Assembly (NCBI GenBank): GCA_027080405.1
Contig: JALWSL010000758.1
Span: 1-10,791, forward strand
DNA length: 10,791 nucleotides
Direction: 5' to 3'
From: Planctomycetaceae bacterium
GTDB taxonomy: Bacteria; Planctomycetota; Planctomycetia; Planctomycetales; Planctomycetaceae
Positions 1 through 7,511 of this stretch are shown here, piece after piece. The notes under the pieces were generated by a model. It did not search any database, was not told the DNA's origin, and saw nothing but the letters and a program-made list of their open reading frames with translations. Every line of letters begins with the position of its first letter. Positions within the stretch are counted from its first letter, which is position 1. The position numbers and the translations under genes were made by a program.

Positions 1-193
1 CCTCTTCCCGTGCCCGCTGTTCCAGTTTCTCGGGAGGATAGGCCTGCAGAAGCTGAACGGGATTCTGACTGAATTCCGCGAATTTGACCGGATCGATGCG
101 TCTGAAAATGTCGTCCAATTCCGACTGCCAACTCCACCAGAGATTGTTTGCAATTTCTGTCAACTTTTCGTGGATCGTCTTCGTCTGTGGCAT
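1..193 (-). CDS. glgP: Alpha-glucan (glycogen/maltodextrin) phosphorylase, N-terminal fragment
   Basis: This is the first 64 codons of a gene that runs off the left edge. The product should be a GT35 alpha-glucan phosphorylase, a cytoplasmic enzyme that releases glucose-1-phosphate from storage glucan using phosphate. The visible piece matches the DUF3417 domain that begins the bacterial/archaeal branch of this family: an ANNLWWSW motif (residues 21-28), then an IFRRIDP motif (35-41) and NPVQLL (50-55). In family members this region reads as L-x-x-NLWWSW ... LFRR-L-D-P ... NPV-x-L-L. The ATG at 193 has a GGAG ribosome-binding site 5 nt upstream. Catalytic and pyridoxal-phosphate-binding residues lie outside the window, so activity cannot be judged. 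It is divergent from the YfhO-like gene. I am fairly sure of the family from the N-terminal wording, though only a small part is seen. Confidence 0.85.
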   Translation of the reverse strand, partial: MPQTKTIHEKLTEIANNLWWSWQSELDDIFRRIDPVKFAEFSQNPVQLLQAYPPEKLEQRAREE

Positions 194-444
194 GATCACT
201 CCATCCTGAAACTCGTGTAACAATATAATCCGAAGCTAAATAACCGTAGTTAAAGATCGAACTGCAAAACGCCATCATCCAATGCCCGTTCAGGCCTCCA
301 ATCGAAATTGCCCGACTCGTGATCGTGTCCGGTTATTGCACGGGTTCGATCAAACAACATCGAAACGGGAACCTGAAACTGCACTGATTGGCGAATGAAA
401 ACAGGTCTCACACTCGGAAACCGACCTGATACCAATTATGATAC
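194..444. promoter_or_regulatory. Divergent intergenic region between glgP and the YfhO-like gene
   Basis: This spacer must hold promoters for both divergent genes; it extends to 567 if the YfhO-like gene starts at its internal ATG. Reading leftward toward glgP, a TATATT hexamer near 222-227 could be a -10 box, but no convincing -35 sits at the right distance. Reading rightward, TATGAT at 438-443 is a -10-like hexamer that touches the first ATG (445); if it is real, translation must start downstream. TGATAC occurs twice, at 427-432 and 439-444, 12 bp apart. A long imperfect stem can form between 301-314 and 341-350 (ATCGAA with TTCGAT, CCCG with CGGG). None of these is strong enough to name a regulator. 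A 61-codon open frame on the minus strand here looks random. Confidence 0.3.
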
Positions 445-2730
445 ATGCTGGTTCAACAATCTGAAGCATCCGGTTGGAGACCCATCTTGGGGAAGTATAA
501 GCGTTTTGAGGCTGATTCCGAAAGTTCTGTGCGTCATAACCCTGAAAAAACAGACACGTCAACGAAAATGAATATGTCACCAGTTGAACCGGACGGGAAG
601 CGATACGAACATTGGCTGCTGATTCTGTTGCTGGCAACCGGTTTAACCATGTGGTTCTGGTTGGATCTTTGGCTGGGCGGTGGTTTAATCGGGGGCGATA
701 TTTACACCTACTTCATGCCTCAGAAATCGTTCTATGCTGACAGCTTGCACTCAGGTGTCATTCCCCAATGGAACCCGCTGGTCGGCCACGGGTATCCGGT
801 GATTGCGGAAAGTCAGACCGGCGTGTTCTATCCGATGAACCTGCTCCTCTACTGGGTGTGCGATGTCAACACCGCCTACAACGTGATCCATCTGGTGCAC
901 TATGTCCTGGCCTTTTTGGCAACATTGGCTGTTGCCCGTGAACTGGGGCTGGGTTTTTCTGCGGGGACGCTGGCAGCGATTGTCTTTGTGTATGGCTGGT
1001 TTCCCCCTCGTTGCTGCCTGGAGTGGGCGATCACGACCGGTGCGTATTTGCCCTTCTGTTTATGGTTGCTGATGCGTTTTCAAAAAACGGGAGAAGTGCT
1101 CTGGTTATGGGGGCTATCGGGTGCTCTCGCCCTGCAACTGTTGCTCGGGCATTACCATCTGGCTTTCATCACACAGTTGGCGGTTACTGCCTGGGTCGTG
1201 GTTTCGACTGTAATCGAACTTGCTTCAAAAAAAAGAGCGTCTGGCGGTTTCGCGTCGCTATTGATCAGAAAAACGATCTTTCCCGGCGTGGCGATTGCCT
1301 GCGGGATCCTGCTGGCGAGCATGCAACTGCTTCCAACCTGGACGATGAAACAGAACAGTCAACGGGAAACAAATTCTTCTGCAGAGTTTGATCCCGGTTA
1401 CGGACACATTCCGCCGGAGTATCTGTCACAGATTTTTCTGCCGTGGTATTGGTATGCTGATGCGGACCAACTCGATTCCCGACTGGGCCACATGAAACTT
1501 CTGGCAAGCAGAACCGGGACCAATAAGGTCGAAGCCCACCTCTACTTCGGGATCATCCCCCTGCTGCTGGCTGTCTATGGAGGCATGAAATTCGTGCGCT
1601 CCCGAAAGAAAAAAACAGGAAATGACTGTTTGAGATCGAATGGGATCCCGCTGTTGATATTGGCTGGTTTAGGGCTGTTCGGAGTGGTTTACGCAACCGG
1701 CCTGCTTGTTCCGGTGATGCAATATCTCCCCGGGTTCGGATTCTTTCGCGGGCCCGGCCGATACGGAATTTTAACAACGCTTGCGGTGGCAATGTGGGCC
1801 GGTTACGGATTGGATCAGTTTTTGAAAAAGGGTTCGCTTCGCTGGAAGGGAATTGCGGTCTCACTGATTTTTATTGCAACTGTTTTCGATTTTTCCTGGG
1901 TCAGTCAGCGTGTGACCTATGCGTTCATGGTGCCACAGACGCCCATTGTTGTGCGCAAAAAAAGTAAGGTGCGGGCAATTTTGATCAATCATCCAGATCC
2001 TGCCAGGGTTTTTGCACCGGGGCCGAATCTGGTTACCACAATTGGAGTGACGGCGACATCAAACCCGATTTATCTGGGAATCGGGCCGGCTGAATATTTC
2101 GAACCGGCGTTGATGTATCCTTCCAGCCAGAAACAAACAAACAGGAAACAGGCGAAAGAAGAGGAACAATCCGGCTTTGTCCATTTCACTCCCGCTCAAT
2201 TGAAATGGCTGCGTGAAGCGGCGGTGACACACATTCTCAGCTTTCATCCCCCCGCTGCCGATGATGCAGATCTGAAACTGGTTTGGGCCGGTTTCGATGA
2301 ATTTCTCAATCGAGCCTGGGGAAGAGAGGAACCGCTTTATCTTTCCGAGTTGCTCAACAGTCACCGCAGAGCAGACTGGGAAGCGAATCAAAATGATCTT
2401 GCCAATGAGGCAGAAATCCGCTGGCTGGAGTATGCCCCGAATCATCTTGTCCTCGAAGTGGAAGCCGCATCAAACAGAAAGCTGATCCTGCGCGACCTGT
2501 ATGATCAGGAATGGCTTGCATTTCTGGATGGGGCGCCAATTGAGTCTGAAAGATACGCCGGAATGTTCCGGGCAGTTTTCGTCCCGCAAGGAAAACATCT
2601 GCTGAGATGGGAGTATCATTCGCGCAGTTTCGGGACAGGAAAATGGATTTCTATTGCAACTCTTACAATCTGGCTCCTATGGGGAGCAAGAAGAATTTCC
2701 CAGATTCGATACCGTAACCACTTGTTGTAA
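445..2730 (+). CDS. YfhO-family polytopic membrane protein (GT-C-like)
   Basis: This is a large inner-membrane protein of the YfhO family, 761 aa from the first ATG. Family members have a GT-C-like fold; the Gram-positive YfhO is linked to sugar decoration of cell-surface polymers, while planctomycete members are uncharacterised. The first membrane helix is at about 57-76. The family's hallmark loop follows: Asp85 in GGDIYTYFMPQ, then PQWNP (107-111), GHGYP (114-118), and QTGVFYP (124-130). Several more hydrophobic segments run to about residue 480, followed by a long soluble part and a C-terminal beta-rich module (YDQEW, LDGAPI, GKHLLRWEYHSRSF) with a last helix, as is usual for YfhO. Start choice is uncertain: a stop (439-441) lies just before ATG 445, but the first 41 residues are polar and unlike the family, and ATGs at 568 and 574 sit closer to helix 1. 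None has a clear ribosome-binding site. Its neighbour CapD suggests envelope glycan work (inference). Confidence 0.8.
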   Translation: MLVQQSEASGWRPILGKYKRFEADSESSVRHNPEKTDTSTKMNMSPVEPDGKRYEHWLLILLLATGLTMWFWLDLWLGGGLIGGDIYTYFMPQKSFYADSLHSGVIPQWNPLVGHGYPVIAESQTGVFYPMNLLLYWVCDVNTAYNVIHLVHYVLAFLATLAVARELGLGFSAGTLAAIVFVYGWFPPRCCLEWAITTGAYLPFCLWLLMRFQKTGEVLWLWGLSGALALQLLLGHYHLAFITQLAVTAWVVVSTVIELASKKRASGGFASLLIRKTIFPGVAIACGILLASMQLLPTWTMKQNSQRETNSSAEFDPGYGHIPPEYLSQIFLPWYWYADADQLDSRLGHMKLLASRTGTNKVEAHLYFGIIPLLLAVYGGMKFVRSRKKKTGNDCLRSNGIPLLILAGLGLFGVVYATGLLVPVMQYLPGFGFFRGPGRYGILTTLAVAMWAGYGLDQFLKKGSLRWKGIAVSLIFIATVFDFSWVSQRVTYAFMVPQTPIVVRKKSKVRAILINHPDPARVFAPGPNLVTTIGVTATSNPIYLGIGPAEYFEPALMYPSSQKQTNRKQAKEEEQSGFVHFTPAQLKWLREAAVTHILSFHPPAADDADLKLVWAGFDEFLNRAWGREEPLYLSELLNSHRRADWEANQNDLANEAEIRWLEYAPNHLVLEVEAASNRKLILRDLYDQEWLAFLDGAPIESERYAGMFRAVFVPQGKHLLRWEYHSRSFGTGKWISIATLTIWLLWGARRISQIRYRNHLL

Positions 2731-2741
2731 CACAGGTTACA
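2726..2741 (+). terminator. Small perfect hairpin over the stop codon of the YfhO-like gene
   Basis: TGTAAC-ACAG-GTTACA forms a 6 bp stem with a 4 nt loop and includes the TAA stop at 2728-2730. There is no T-run after it, so it is at best a weak or factor-assisted terminator. It may equally be a chance palindrome. Confidence 0.25.
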
Positions 2742-2775
2742 GATATTAGGCACCTTCAGGGCAGCAAAAAACACC

Positions 2776-2810
2776 CCTCGGACATGTGGTCACAGGTTCA
2801 CTGTCGGAGG
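2776..2810 (+). other. Imperfect hairpin in the leader of the CapD-like gene
   Basis: CCTCGGACA (2776-2784) pairs with TGTCGGAGG (2802-2810) with one internal G-G mismatch, and GTG (2786-2788) can extend the stem against CAC (2799-2801), leaving a loop of about 10 nt. It lies in the 280 bp non-coding gap, roughly 200 nt before the CapD-like start. No T-tract follows, so it is not a standard terminator. I could not match it to a known riboswitch. The rest of the gap (2742-3002) shows nothing I recognise. Confidence 0.3.
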
Positions 2811-3010
2811 CGGCAAGCAAAGGTCTCTGGACGATATAGTCGGATCGGGCTAAAACTACGCCCCGGCTGAATTGCTGACTGAAAGTTGCAGTCTGCTCCA
2901 GGCCGGCAAATTCACCCCTCTTTCCCAATCCATGATCTCTTTCCATTGTGCCGGGTTGAATAACCAGGCCCCTCTGTACGACATCTTTCGTTAGTTCTGG
3001 AGACTGCTGG

Positions 3011-4873
3011 ATGCAGCATCGCCTCGCCCTGATACTTCCGGTTTACGCGTTGATAATTGCGGTATCGCTGTTTTTGGCGTTTTGTCTGCGCTTTGATTTC
3101 AATTTGGGGCAAGCGGGCATTGATTGGTTTTTGGCCGCACTTCCATTTGTTCTTGGCGTCAAGTTGACGGTATGCACTTTCACCCGCGAATGGAAGTATG
3201 CATTCCGACACGCTTCCATTGTGGACCTGTTGATTACTTCGACCAGTTGCGCTATCAGCGCTGCTGTTCTCCTGGTGGTTTCGTATCTCTATTCAGGTCG
3301 GGAATTCATTGTTCCACGATCCGTTATTCTGATTGATGCTGTTCTCTGTCTGCTGTTCATCTCCGGCTTTCGTGTCGGTTGCAGAATACTCTGGAAGAAG
3401 TGGAATAGAGGGAAGTTGCCTCAACCGGCAGAAAAGGCCCTGATTTTCGGTACCGACGAAACATCGATCGGCATCTGGAAAATGCTGTTGAGTACCAACG
3501 GGCAACTGGGGCGTTTCCGTGTGGTGGGCTTCATCGATGACAGTCCTCAAAAAAGGCATTCCCTGATTGGCGGGCGAAAAGTCTATTCCTGCGATGAATT
3601 CAGGGAACAGAGCAAACTGGCTGGCATTCAACATATACTTGTTCCTACCACCACAACTGGTAACGTTGTCAGAAGGTTACTGCAACAATGTCAGGATACC
3701 GACATTGAAGTTCACAAGATTCCAACTGTCGCTGAGATCGTGAAAGGACGGTTTCGGTTGGCGGTACGGGATCTCGATATCGATGATCTGTTGCGCAGGC
3801 CTCCCGCGAAATTGGGGATGGAAGAGATATGCGACTCGATTTGTGGCAAAACGGTTCTTGTTACCGGAGGAGCAGGAAGCATTGGCAGTGAACTGTGCAG
3901 GCAGGTGTTGAATTTCCGTCCGGAAAAGCTGATCGTGTTCGATCATTCCGAATTCGGTGTGTTCCAGTTGGAACAGGAATTTGCCAAACAGGATCATCCG
4001 GAAACGCAGATTGTGTACGTCACGGCCAGTATTCTGGACAGCGATGCGCTGGAAGCTGTTTTCAAGAAACATTCCCCCCAAATGGTGTTCCATGCGGCTG
4101 CCTACAAACATGTCCCGCTGATGCAGGATAACCCGTACGCGGCCATACGTAACAACATTATTGGGACGAAACAGGTTGTCGATGCCGCACACCGTCATCA
4201 CGTCGAACGTTTCGTCCTGATCTCGACAGATAAAGCTGTTCGCCCCTCCAGCGTGATGGGAGCGACGAAACTGATGGCAGAAAAATATCTGCAGGCGATG
4301 GCTCAAACTTCCAGCACGAAATTTATTACCGTCCGTTTTGGAAATGTCCTGAATTCAGTCGGTAGCGTTGTCCCCACCTTCCGCAAACAGATTGAAGCGG
4401 GGGGGCCGATTACCGTAACCGATGAGAAAATGGTTCGCTACTTCATGACGATCCCCGAGGCATCCCAACTGGTGCTGCAAGCCGCTGCAATCGGACAGTC
4501 GGGCAATGTCCTGATTCTCGAAATGGGAGAGCCGGTCAAGATTGTCGATCTGGCGAAAGATATGATTACACTCTCCGGGCTGAAATACCCTGATGATATC
4601 GATATTCAATTCACGGGACTTCGACCGGGCGAGAAAATGTACGAAGAGCTGTTCTACTCTCATGAGCAAAGCGCAAAGAAAATCCACGAGAAAATTATTC
4701 TTGGTTCCGGTTTCGCACCCAGTGCCATGCAAATCAACAATGAACTGCAACAACTGTGCGAAGCTCTTGATGGTGATGCTGACCAGATAGCCGATTCGTT
4801 GTGGGAAATTGTCAATCGTTACGTTGCCCTGGACGATTCCGACGGTTCAACAGACGTACCGGCAGCTGCCTGA
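3011..4873 (+). CDS. Membrane-anchored UDP-sugar 4,6-dehydratase/epimerase, FlaA1/CapD/WbpM type
   Basis: A full-length (620 aa) member of the long polysaccharide-biosynthesis dehydratase family, which converts UDP-GlcNAc-type sugars to 4-keto-6-deoxy sugars for capsule, O-antigen or glycoprotein glycan synthesis. Four membrane helices are predicted at about 5-27, 38-56, 70-94 and 101-122. A first Rossmann-like domain follows ([12 protein letters not shown] 143-154; VVGFIDD 171-177). The catalytic extended-SDR domain starts at Lys280 with the NAD(P)-binding TGGAGSIG motif (285-292). The active-site segment STDKAV (405-410) is followed by Met416-x3-Lys420, so methionine replaces the usual SDR tyrosine, as in WbpM/CapD-type dehydratases. 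[11 protein letters not shown] (537-547) is the typical family ending motif. A GGAG box 8 nt before ATG 3011 supports the start. It lies 280 nt after the YfhO-like gene on the same strand and converges on the FadJ-like gene, 67 nt from its stop. Exact sugar specificity cannot be read from the sequence. Confidence 0.92.
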   Translation: MQHRLALILPVYALIIAVSLFLAFCLRFDFNLGQAGIDWFLAALPFVLGVKLTVCTFTREWKYAFRHASIVDLLITSTSCAISAAVLLVVSYLYSGREFIVPRSVILIDAVLCLLFISGFRVGCRILWKKWNRGKLPQPAEKALIFGTDETSIGIWKMLLSTNGQLGRFRVVGFIDDSPQKRHSLIGGRKVYSCDEFREQSKLAGIQHILVPTTTTGNVVRRLLQQCQDTDIEVHKIPTVAEIVKGRFRLAVRDLDIDDLLRRPPAKLGMEEICDSICGKTVLVTGGAGSIGSELCRQVLNFRPEKLIVFDHSEFGVFQLEQEFAKQDHPETQIVYVTASILDSDALEAVFKKHSPQMVFHAAAYKHVPLMQDNPYAAIRNNIIGTKQVVDAAHRHHVERFVLISTDKAVRPSSVMGATKLMAEKYLQAMAQTSSTKFITVRFGNVLNSVGSVVPTFRKQIEAGGPITVTDEKMVRYFMTIPEASQLVLQAAAIGQSGNVLILEMGEPVKIVDLAKDMITLSGLKYPDDIDIQFTGLRPGEKMYEELFYSHEQSAKKIHEKIILGSGFAPSAMQINNELQQLCEALDGDADQIADSLWEIVNRYVALDDSDGSTDVPAAA

Positions 4874-4940
4874 TCGGTTCGGTTATTATGCTGACATACC
4901 TGGCATAGAACGATAAACAACAGAACCACAGGCGGCGGTG

Positions 4941-7085
4941 CTACAGGGATTTCAGTGCTTCAGCGGGCTGATAGCGTTTGCCATACACTGCGGCCAACTG
5001 TTCGAGTGTCTGCAGCAAATCGTCCCGGGAGAACTGTTTGGCATAGCTGAGCGGCCCCCCCAGAAACGGAGCGAACCCGGTTCCGAGAACCATCGCCAGA
5101 TCAACCATCCAGGCCTGCGGAACCACGCTTTCATCCAGGCAACGTCCCGCCTCGTTGATCATTGCCAGAATGAGGCGTTGTTGAATCGGCGTCATCATTT
5201 CATCCAGAGGTGTTGGGGGAGCCTGCGGCAAGTCAAGTTCGATATCCGCGAGAAATGGTTTCAGGTCGGCCAGTCCGGCCCGTCTTGATTTTTCATAGCG
5301 ATAGAAACCGGATTCCGACTTCCGCCCCAATTGTCCCTGTTCAGTCATTCGTTGCAGAATTTTTGAGGTGACCGAATCCTCACCAAACACAACCGACATC
5401 GATCCGGCGACATGGGCTGCGACATCGATTCCGATCTGATCGTATAATTCCAGTGGTCCCATCGGCATGCCGAACTTTTTCAGTTCCCGATCAATCTGAC
5501 TCAAATCCTGCCCTCGAGCGGTCAGTTCAACAGCCACCAGAACGGCTTCGTCGAGGTAGGGCATCAAAACCCGATTGACGACAAAACCGGGCGAATCCTT
5601 CACGACAATCGGCGTTTTCCCCAACTGTCGGGAGAGCGTGACGAGCTTCCCCATCGTTTCCGAAGAACTCTGTTTCGCCTGTACCACTTCAATCAAATCC
5701 ATGCTGTGCACCGGGTTGAAAAAATGCAGTCCGGCCATCCGCTGTGGATTTTCGACAACGTCCGCGATTTCACTGACCGACAAGGCAGACGTGTTGCTCG
5801 CCAGAACCGTCTCGGGGGCACACTGTTTCGACAGTTCACGAAAGACCGTTTTTTTCAATTCCATCGTTTCAGGGACGGCTTCAACAACAACCTCCGCTCG
5901 GGAAACGGGGGCCCATTCGGTTGTGAATTCGATGGCGTCCATCTGCTGGCGGACATCCGCTTCGCTCATCCGTTTTCGGGCCAGCAGTTTATCCATTGAT
6001 TTCTGAATCCGGGAGCGGGCCGCGTTCAGGCAGTCATCGTTAATTTCTTTCAGAATGACTTTCAAACCACGCTTGGCAGCAAGCTGGGCGATACCTGCTC
6101 CCATTGTCCCACCTCCCAGGACGGCGATTGTTTCGATTTTTTTCTCGCGGACGGATTCGGGAACCTCCCACGTTTGCGGGTTACGGGCACGTTCCTTGTT
6201 GAGAAACAGGCCTACCAGATTCCTGCACGTTGGAGAGAGTATCAATTCGCCCAGCGCTTCGCGTTCAAATTCGTAGCCTTTTTTCGGGTCAACGAACGAA
6301 AGCCGAATGGCCTGCAATGCTTTCCCCAGTGCCGGATAGTGACCGAGTTGAGGGGCGATTTTCTTTTCGGTTGCACTAATCGCCAGCGAACGTCCCATCG
6401 CTGTTCGATCGACAAACCACTTTGCCCACGTTCGTTTCTTCGGTGGCTTTTTCAATGAACCGGTGGCGAGCAATTCGCCGACAGCTTTCCCGATTCCAAC
6501 TTCCAGTTCCCCGTCCTCCAAAACACGATCAACCAACCCAATACGGGCCGCCTTGTCTGCATTCAATTTCTGGGCCTGCAGAATCATTCCGATCGCCTGA
6601 AGCAGTCCGACAATTTGAGGCAAGCGTTGCGTTCCTCCCCAGGCAGGCAATATCCCGAGTTGGGTTTCCGGCAAACCGATACGTGTGGCAGACGCATTGA
6701 TTGCCAGGCGGTAATTGCATGCCAACGCGAACTCCAGACCACCTCCCATACATGCCCCGCGGATGATCGCTACGGTGATGGGTGCCAAAGCTTCAACTCT
6801 TGCAAAGATCTGCTGGCCCCGGGCAGAAACTTCAGCAGCCTGTTTTGCCGTTTCGATACCGGTGAATTCCTTGACATCGGCTCCGGCAAAAAAACTGTTC
6901 TCCTTGCGGGAACGAAACAGAATCACTTGATCGGTATTCGCCTGTTCCAGATCGTCAAGGACTTCCGACAGTTCGGCGAGGACAGCGGCCGAAAATGTAT
7001 TTTGCGACTGGTTTTGTACATCGACCCAAACTGTAGCCACACCGTTGTCATTACGTTCAATGTGCCAATGCTTCCAGTCTGCCAT
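4941..7085 (-). CDS. fadJ: FadJ/FadB-like enoyl-CoA hydratase / 3-hydroxyacyl-CoA dehydrogenase
   Basis: This bifunctional cytoplasmic enzyme hydrates enoyl-CoA and then oxidises 3-hydroxyacyl-CoA with NAD, the two middle steps of fatty-acid beta-oxidation. Numbering is from ATG 7091. The crotonase domain (about 1-200) has GACMGGGLEFALAC (112-125), with Glu120 and Glu142 (in GLPETQLGILP) in the places of the two catalytic glutamates. The NAD-binding domain has LGGGTMGAGI (325-334). The dehydrogenase pair is His456 (in GLHFFNP) and Glu468, with the 12-residue spacing found in FadB. Two C-terminal 3HCDH segments follow (DSPGFVVNR 499-507; GTGFAPFLGGP 670-680). I prefer the ATG at 7085 (714 aa): AAAGGA lies 8 nt before it but only 2 nt before the ATG at 7091. 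Wording and length are closest to FadJ. No thiolase partner is present here. It follows the MoaD-like gene by 88 nt and may share its transcript. Confidence 0.93.
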   Translation of the reverse strand: MADWKHWHIERNDNGVATVWVDVQNQSQNTFSAAVLAELSEVLDDLEQANTDQVILFRSRKENSFFAGADVKEFTGIETAKQAAEVSARGQQIFARVEALAPITVAIIRGACMGGGLEFALACNYRLAINASATRIGLPETQLGILPAWGGTQRLPQIVGLLQAIGMILQAQKLNADKAARIGLVDRVLEDGELEVGIGKAVGELLATGSLKKPPKKRTWAKWFVDRTAMGRSLAISATEKKIAPQLGHYPALGKALQAIRLSFVDPKKGYEFEREALGELILSPTCRNLVGLFLNKERARNPQTWEVPESVREKKIETIAVLGGGTMGAGIAQLAAKRGLKVILKEINDDCLNAARSRIQKSMDKLLARKRMSEADVRQQMDAIEFTTEWAPVSRAEVVVEAVPETMELKKTVFRELSKQCAPETVLASNTSALSVSEIADVVENPQRMAGLHFFNPVHSMDLIEVVQAKQSSSETMGKLVTLSRQLGKTPIVVKDSPGFVVNRVLMPYLDEAVLVAVELTARGQDLSQIDRELKKFGMPMGPLELYDQIGIDVAAHVAGSMSVVFGEDSVTSKILQRMTEQGQLGRKSESGFYRYEKSRRAGLADLKPFLADIELDLPQAPPTPLDEMMTPIQQRLILAMINEAGRCLDESVVPQAWMVDLAMVLGTGFAPFLGGPLSYAKQFSRDDLLQTLEQLAAVYGKRYQPAEALKSL

Positions 7086-7173
7086 TTTCATGTTCCTTTA
7101 CAAGTTGTCGAAGAAGCCTCGAAAGCACGAACGTCCCTCGCTTCACCACGGTCTGAATCGTTCGATGCCACCG

Positions 7174-7452
7174 TTACCCTCCGGAGATGGGAGTGAATAT
7201 CGTCAAGGTGTCCCCATCGCCCAGTTTTACATCTTCGTCCCAACGAAGCTGTCTATCTCCAAGAAACAGAAGAATTGCCGGCTGCAAATTGCCATTTGAA
7301 TCGAGCAGAATATTCTTCAACGGGTCGCCATGCTTTTCCGTCAGTTGATGGATAACCGTTTTGAGCGAGGACGGTTCCGACAATTCGATCTGCTCCGAAG
7401 AAACACCGGCGGCAACCTTGACCTGCGTTTTGTATTCAACCGTCACATTCAT
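7174..7452 (-). CDS. MoaD/ThiS-like ubiquitin-fold sulfur-carrier protein
   Basis: A 92-residue protein of the MoaD/ThiS beta-grasp family. Known members carry sulfur as a C-terminal thiocarboxylate after adenylation by a MoeB/ThiF-type enzyme, for molybdopterin, thiamine or other sulfur transfers. Evidence is the size, the family pattern LLFLGDRQLRWDED (about 61-74) followed by LGDGDTLTIFTPISGG, and the terminal Gly91-Gly92 that is required for activation. The same frame stays open upstream to 7734, but that part only shadows the permease gene; the family-like start is ATG 7452, with GGAG 10 nt before it. An in-frame ATG at 7461 has the GGAG only 1 nt away. It lies 59 nt after the permease stop and 88 nt before the FadJ-like gene. 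No MoaE, MoeB/ThiF, ThiG or molybdenum/thiamine gene is in the window, so the acceptor pathway is unknown. Confidence 0.82.
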   Translation of the reverse strand: MNVTVEYKTQVKVAAGVSSEQIELSEPSSLKTVIHQLTEKHGDPLKNILLDSNGNLQPAILLFLGDRQLRWDEDVKLGDGDTLTIFTPISGG

Positions 7453-7453
7453 G

Positions 7454-7482
7454 GGAGCCATTCTCCGGGTGGAGCCATTCTC
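7454..7482 (-). repeat. 12 bp direct repeat at the MoaD-like start region, 17 bp period
   Basis: GGAGCCATTCTC (plus strand) occurs at 7454-7465 and again at 7471-7482. On the coding strand each copy contains an ATG followed by GCTCC. The copy nearer the gene supplies the GGAG used by ATG 7452. The outer ATG (7478) opens a nine-codon frame whose TGA overlaps the ATG at 7452 as ATGA. The repeat itself is seen directly; any role in translation is inference. Confidence 0.6.
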
Positions 7483-7511
7483 TGGTTTATGATTGTCGGA
7501 AATGCCTGCTG

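Noticed and set aside
250..435. A 61-codon open frame on the minus strand between the divergent genes.
   Set aside because: No recognisable protein wording and no good ribosome-binding site; the length is expected by chance in this base composition.
2742..2900. Possible cyclic-di-GMP (GEMM-type) riboswitch, suggested by CACAGG and GCAAAGG stretches before a glycan gene.
   Set aside because: The spacing is wrong and the 3' conserved receptor part is not found; the resemblance is limited to short common words.
3677..4306. A 209-codon open frame antisense to the CapD-like gene.
   Set aside because: It lies wholly within the conserved dehydratase coding sequence and has no protein-family features; it is a shadow of the real frame.
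4861..4870. Perfect palindrome GGCAGCTGCC at the end of the CapD-like gene as a terminator.
   Set aside because: It has no loop and no T-run, and it encodes the Ala-rich tail; it is probably coincidental.
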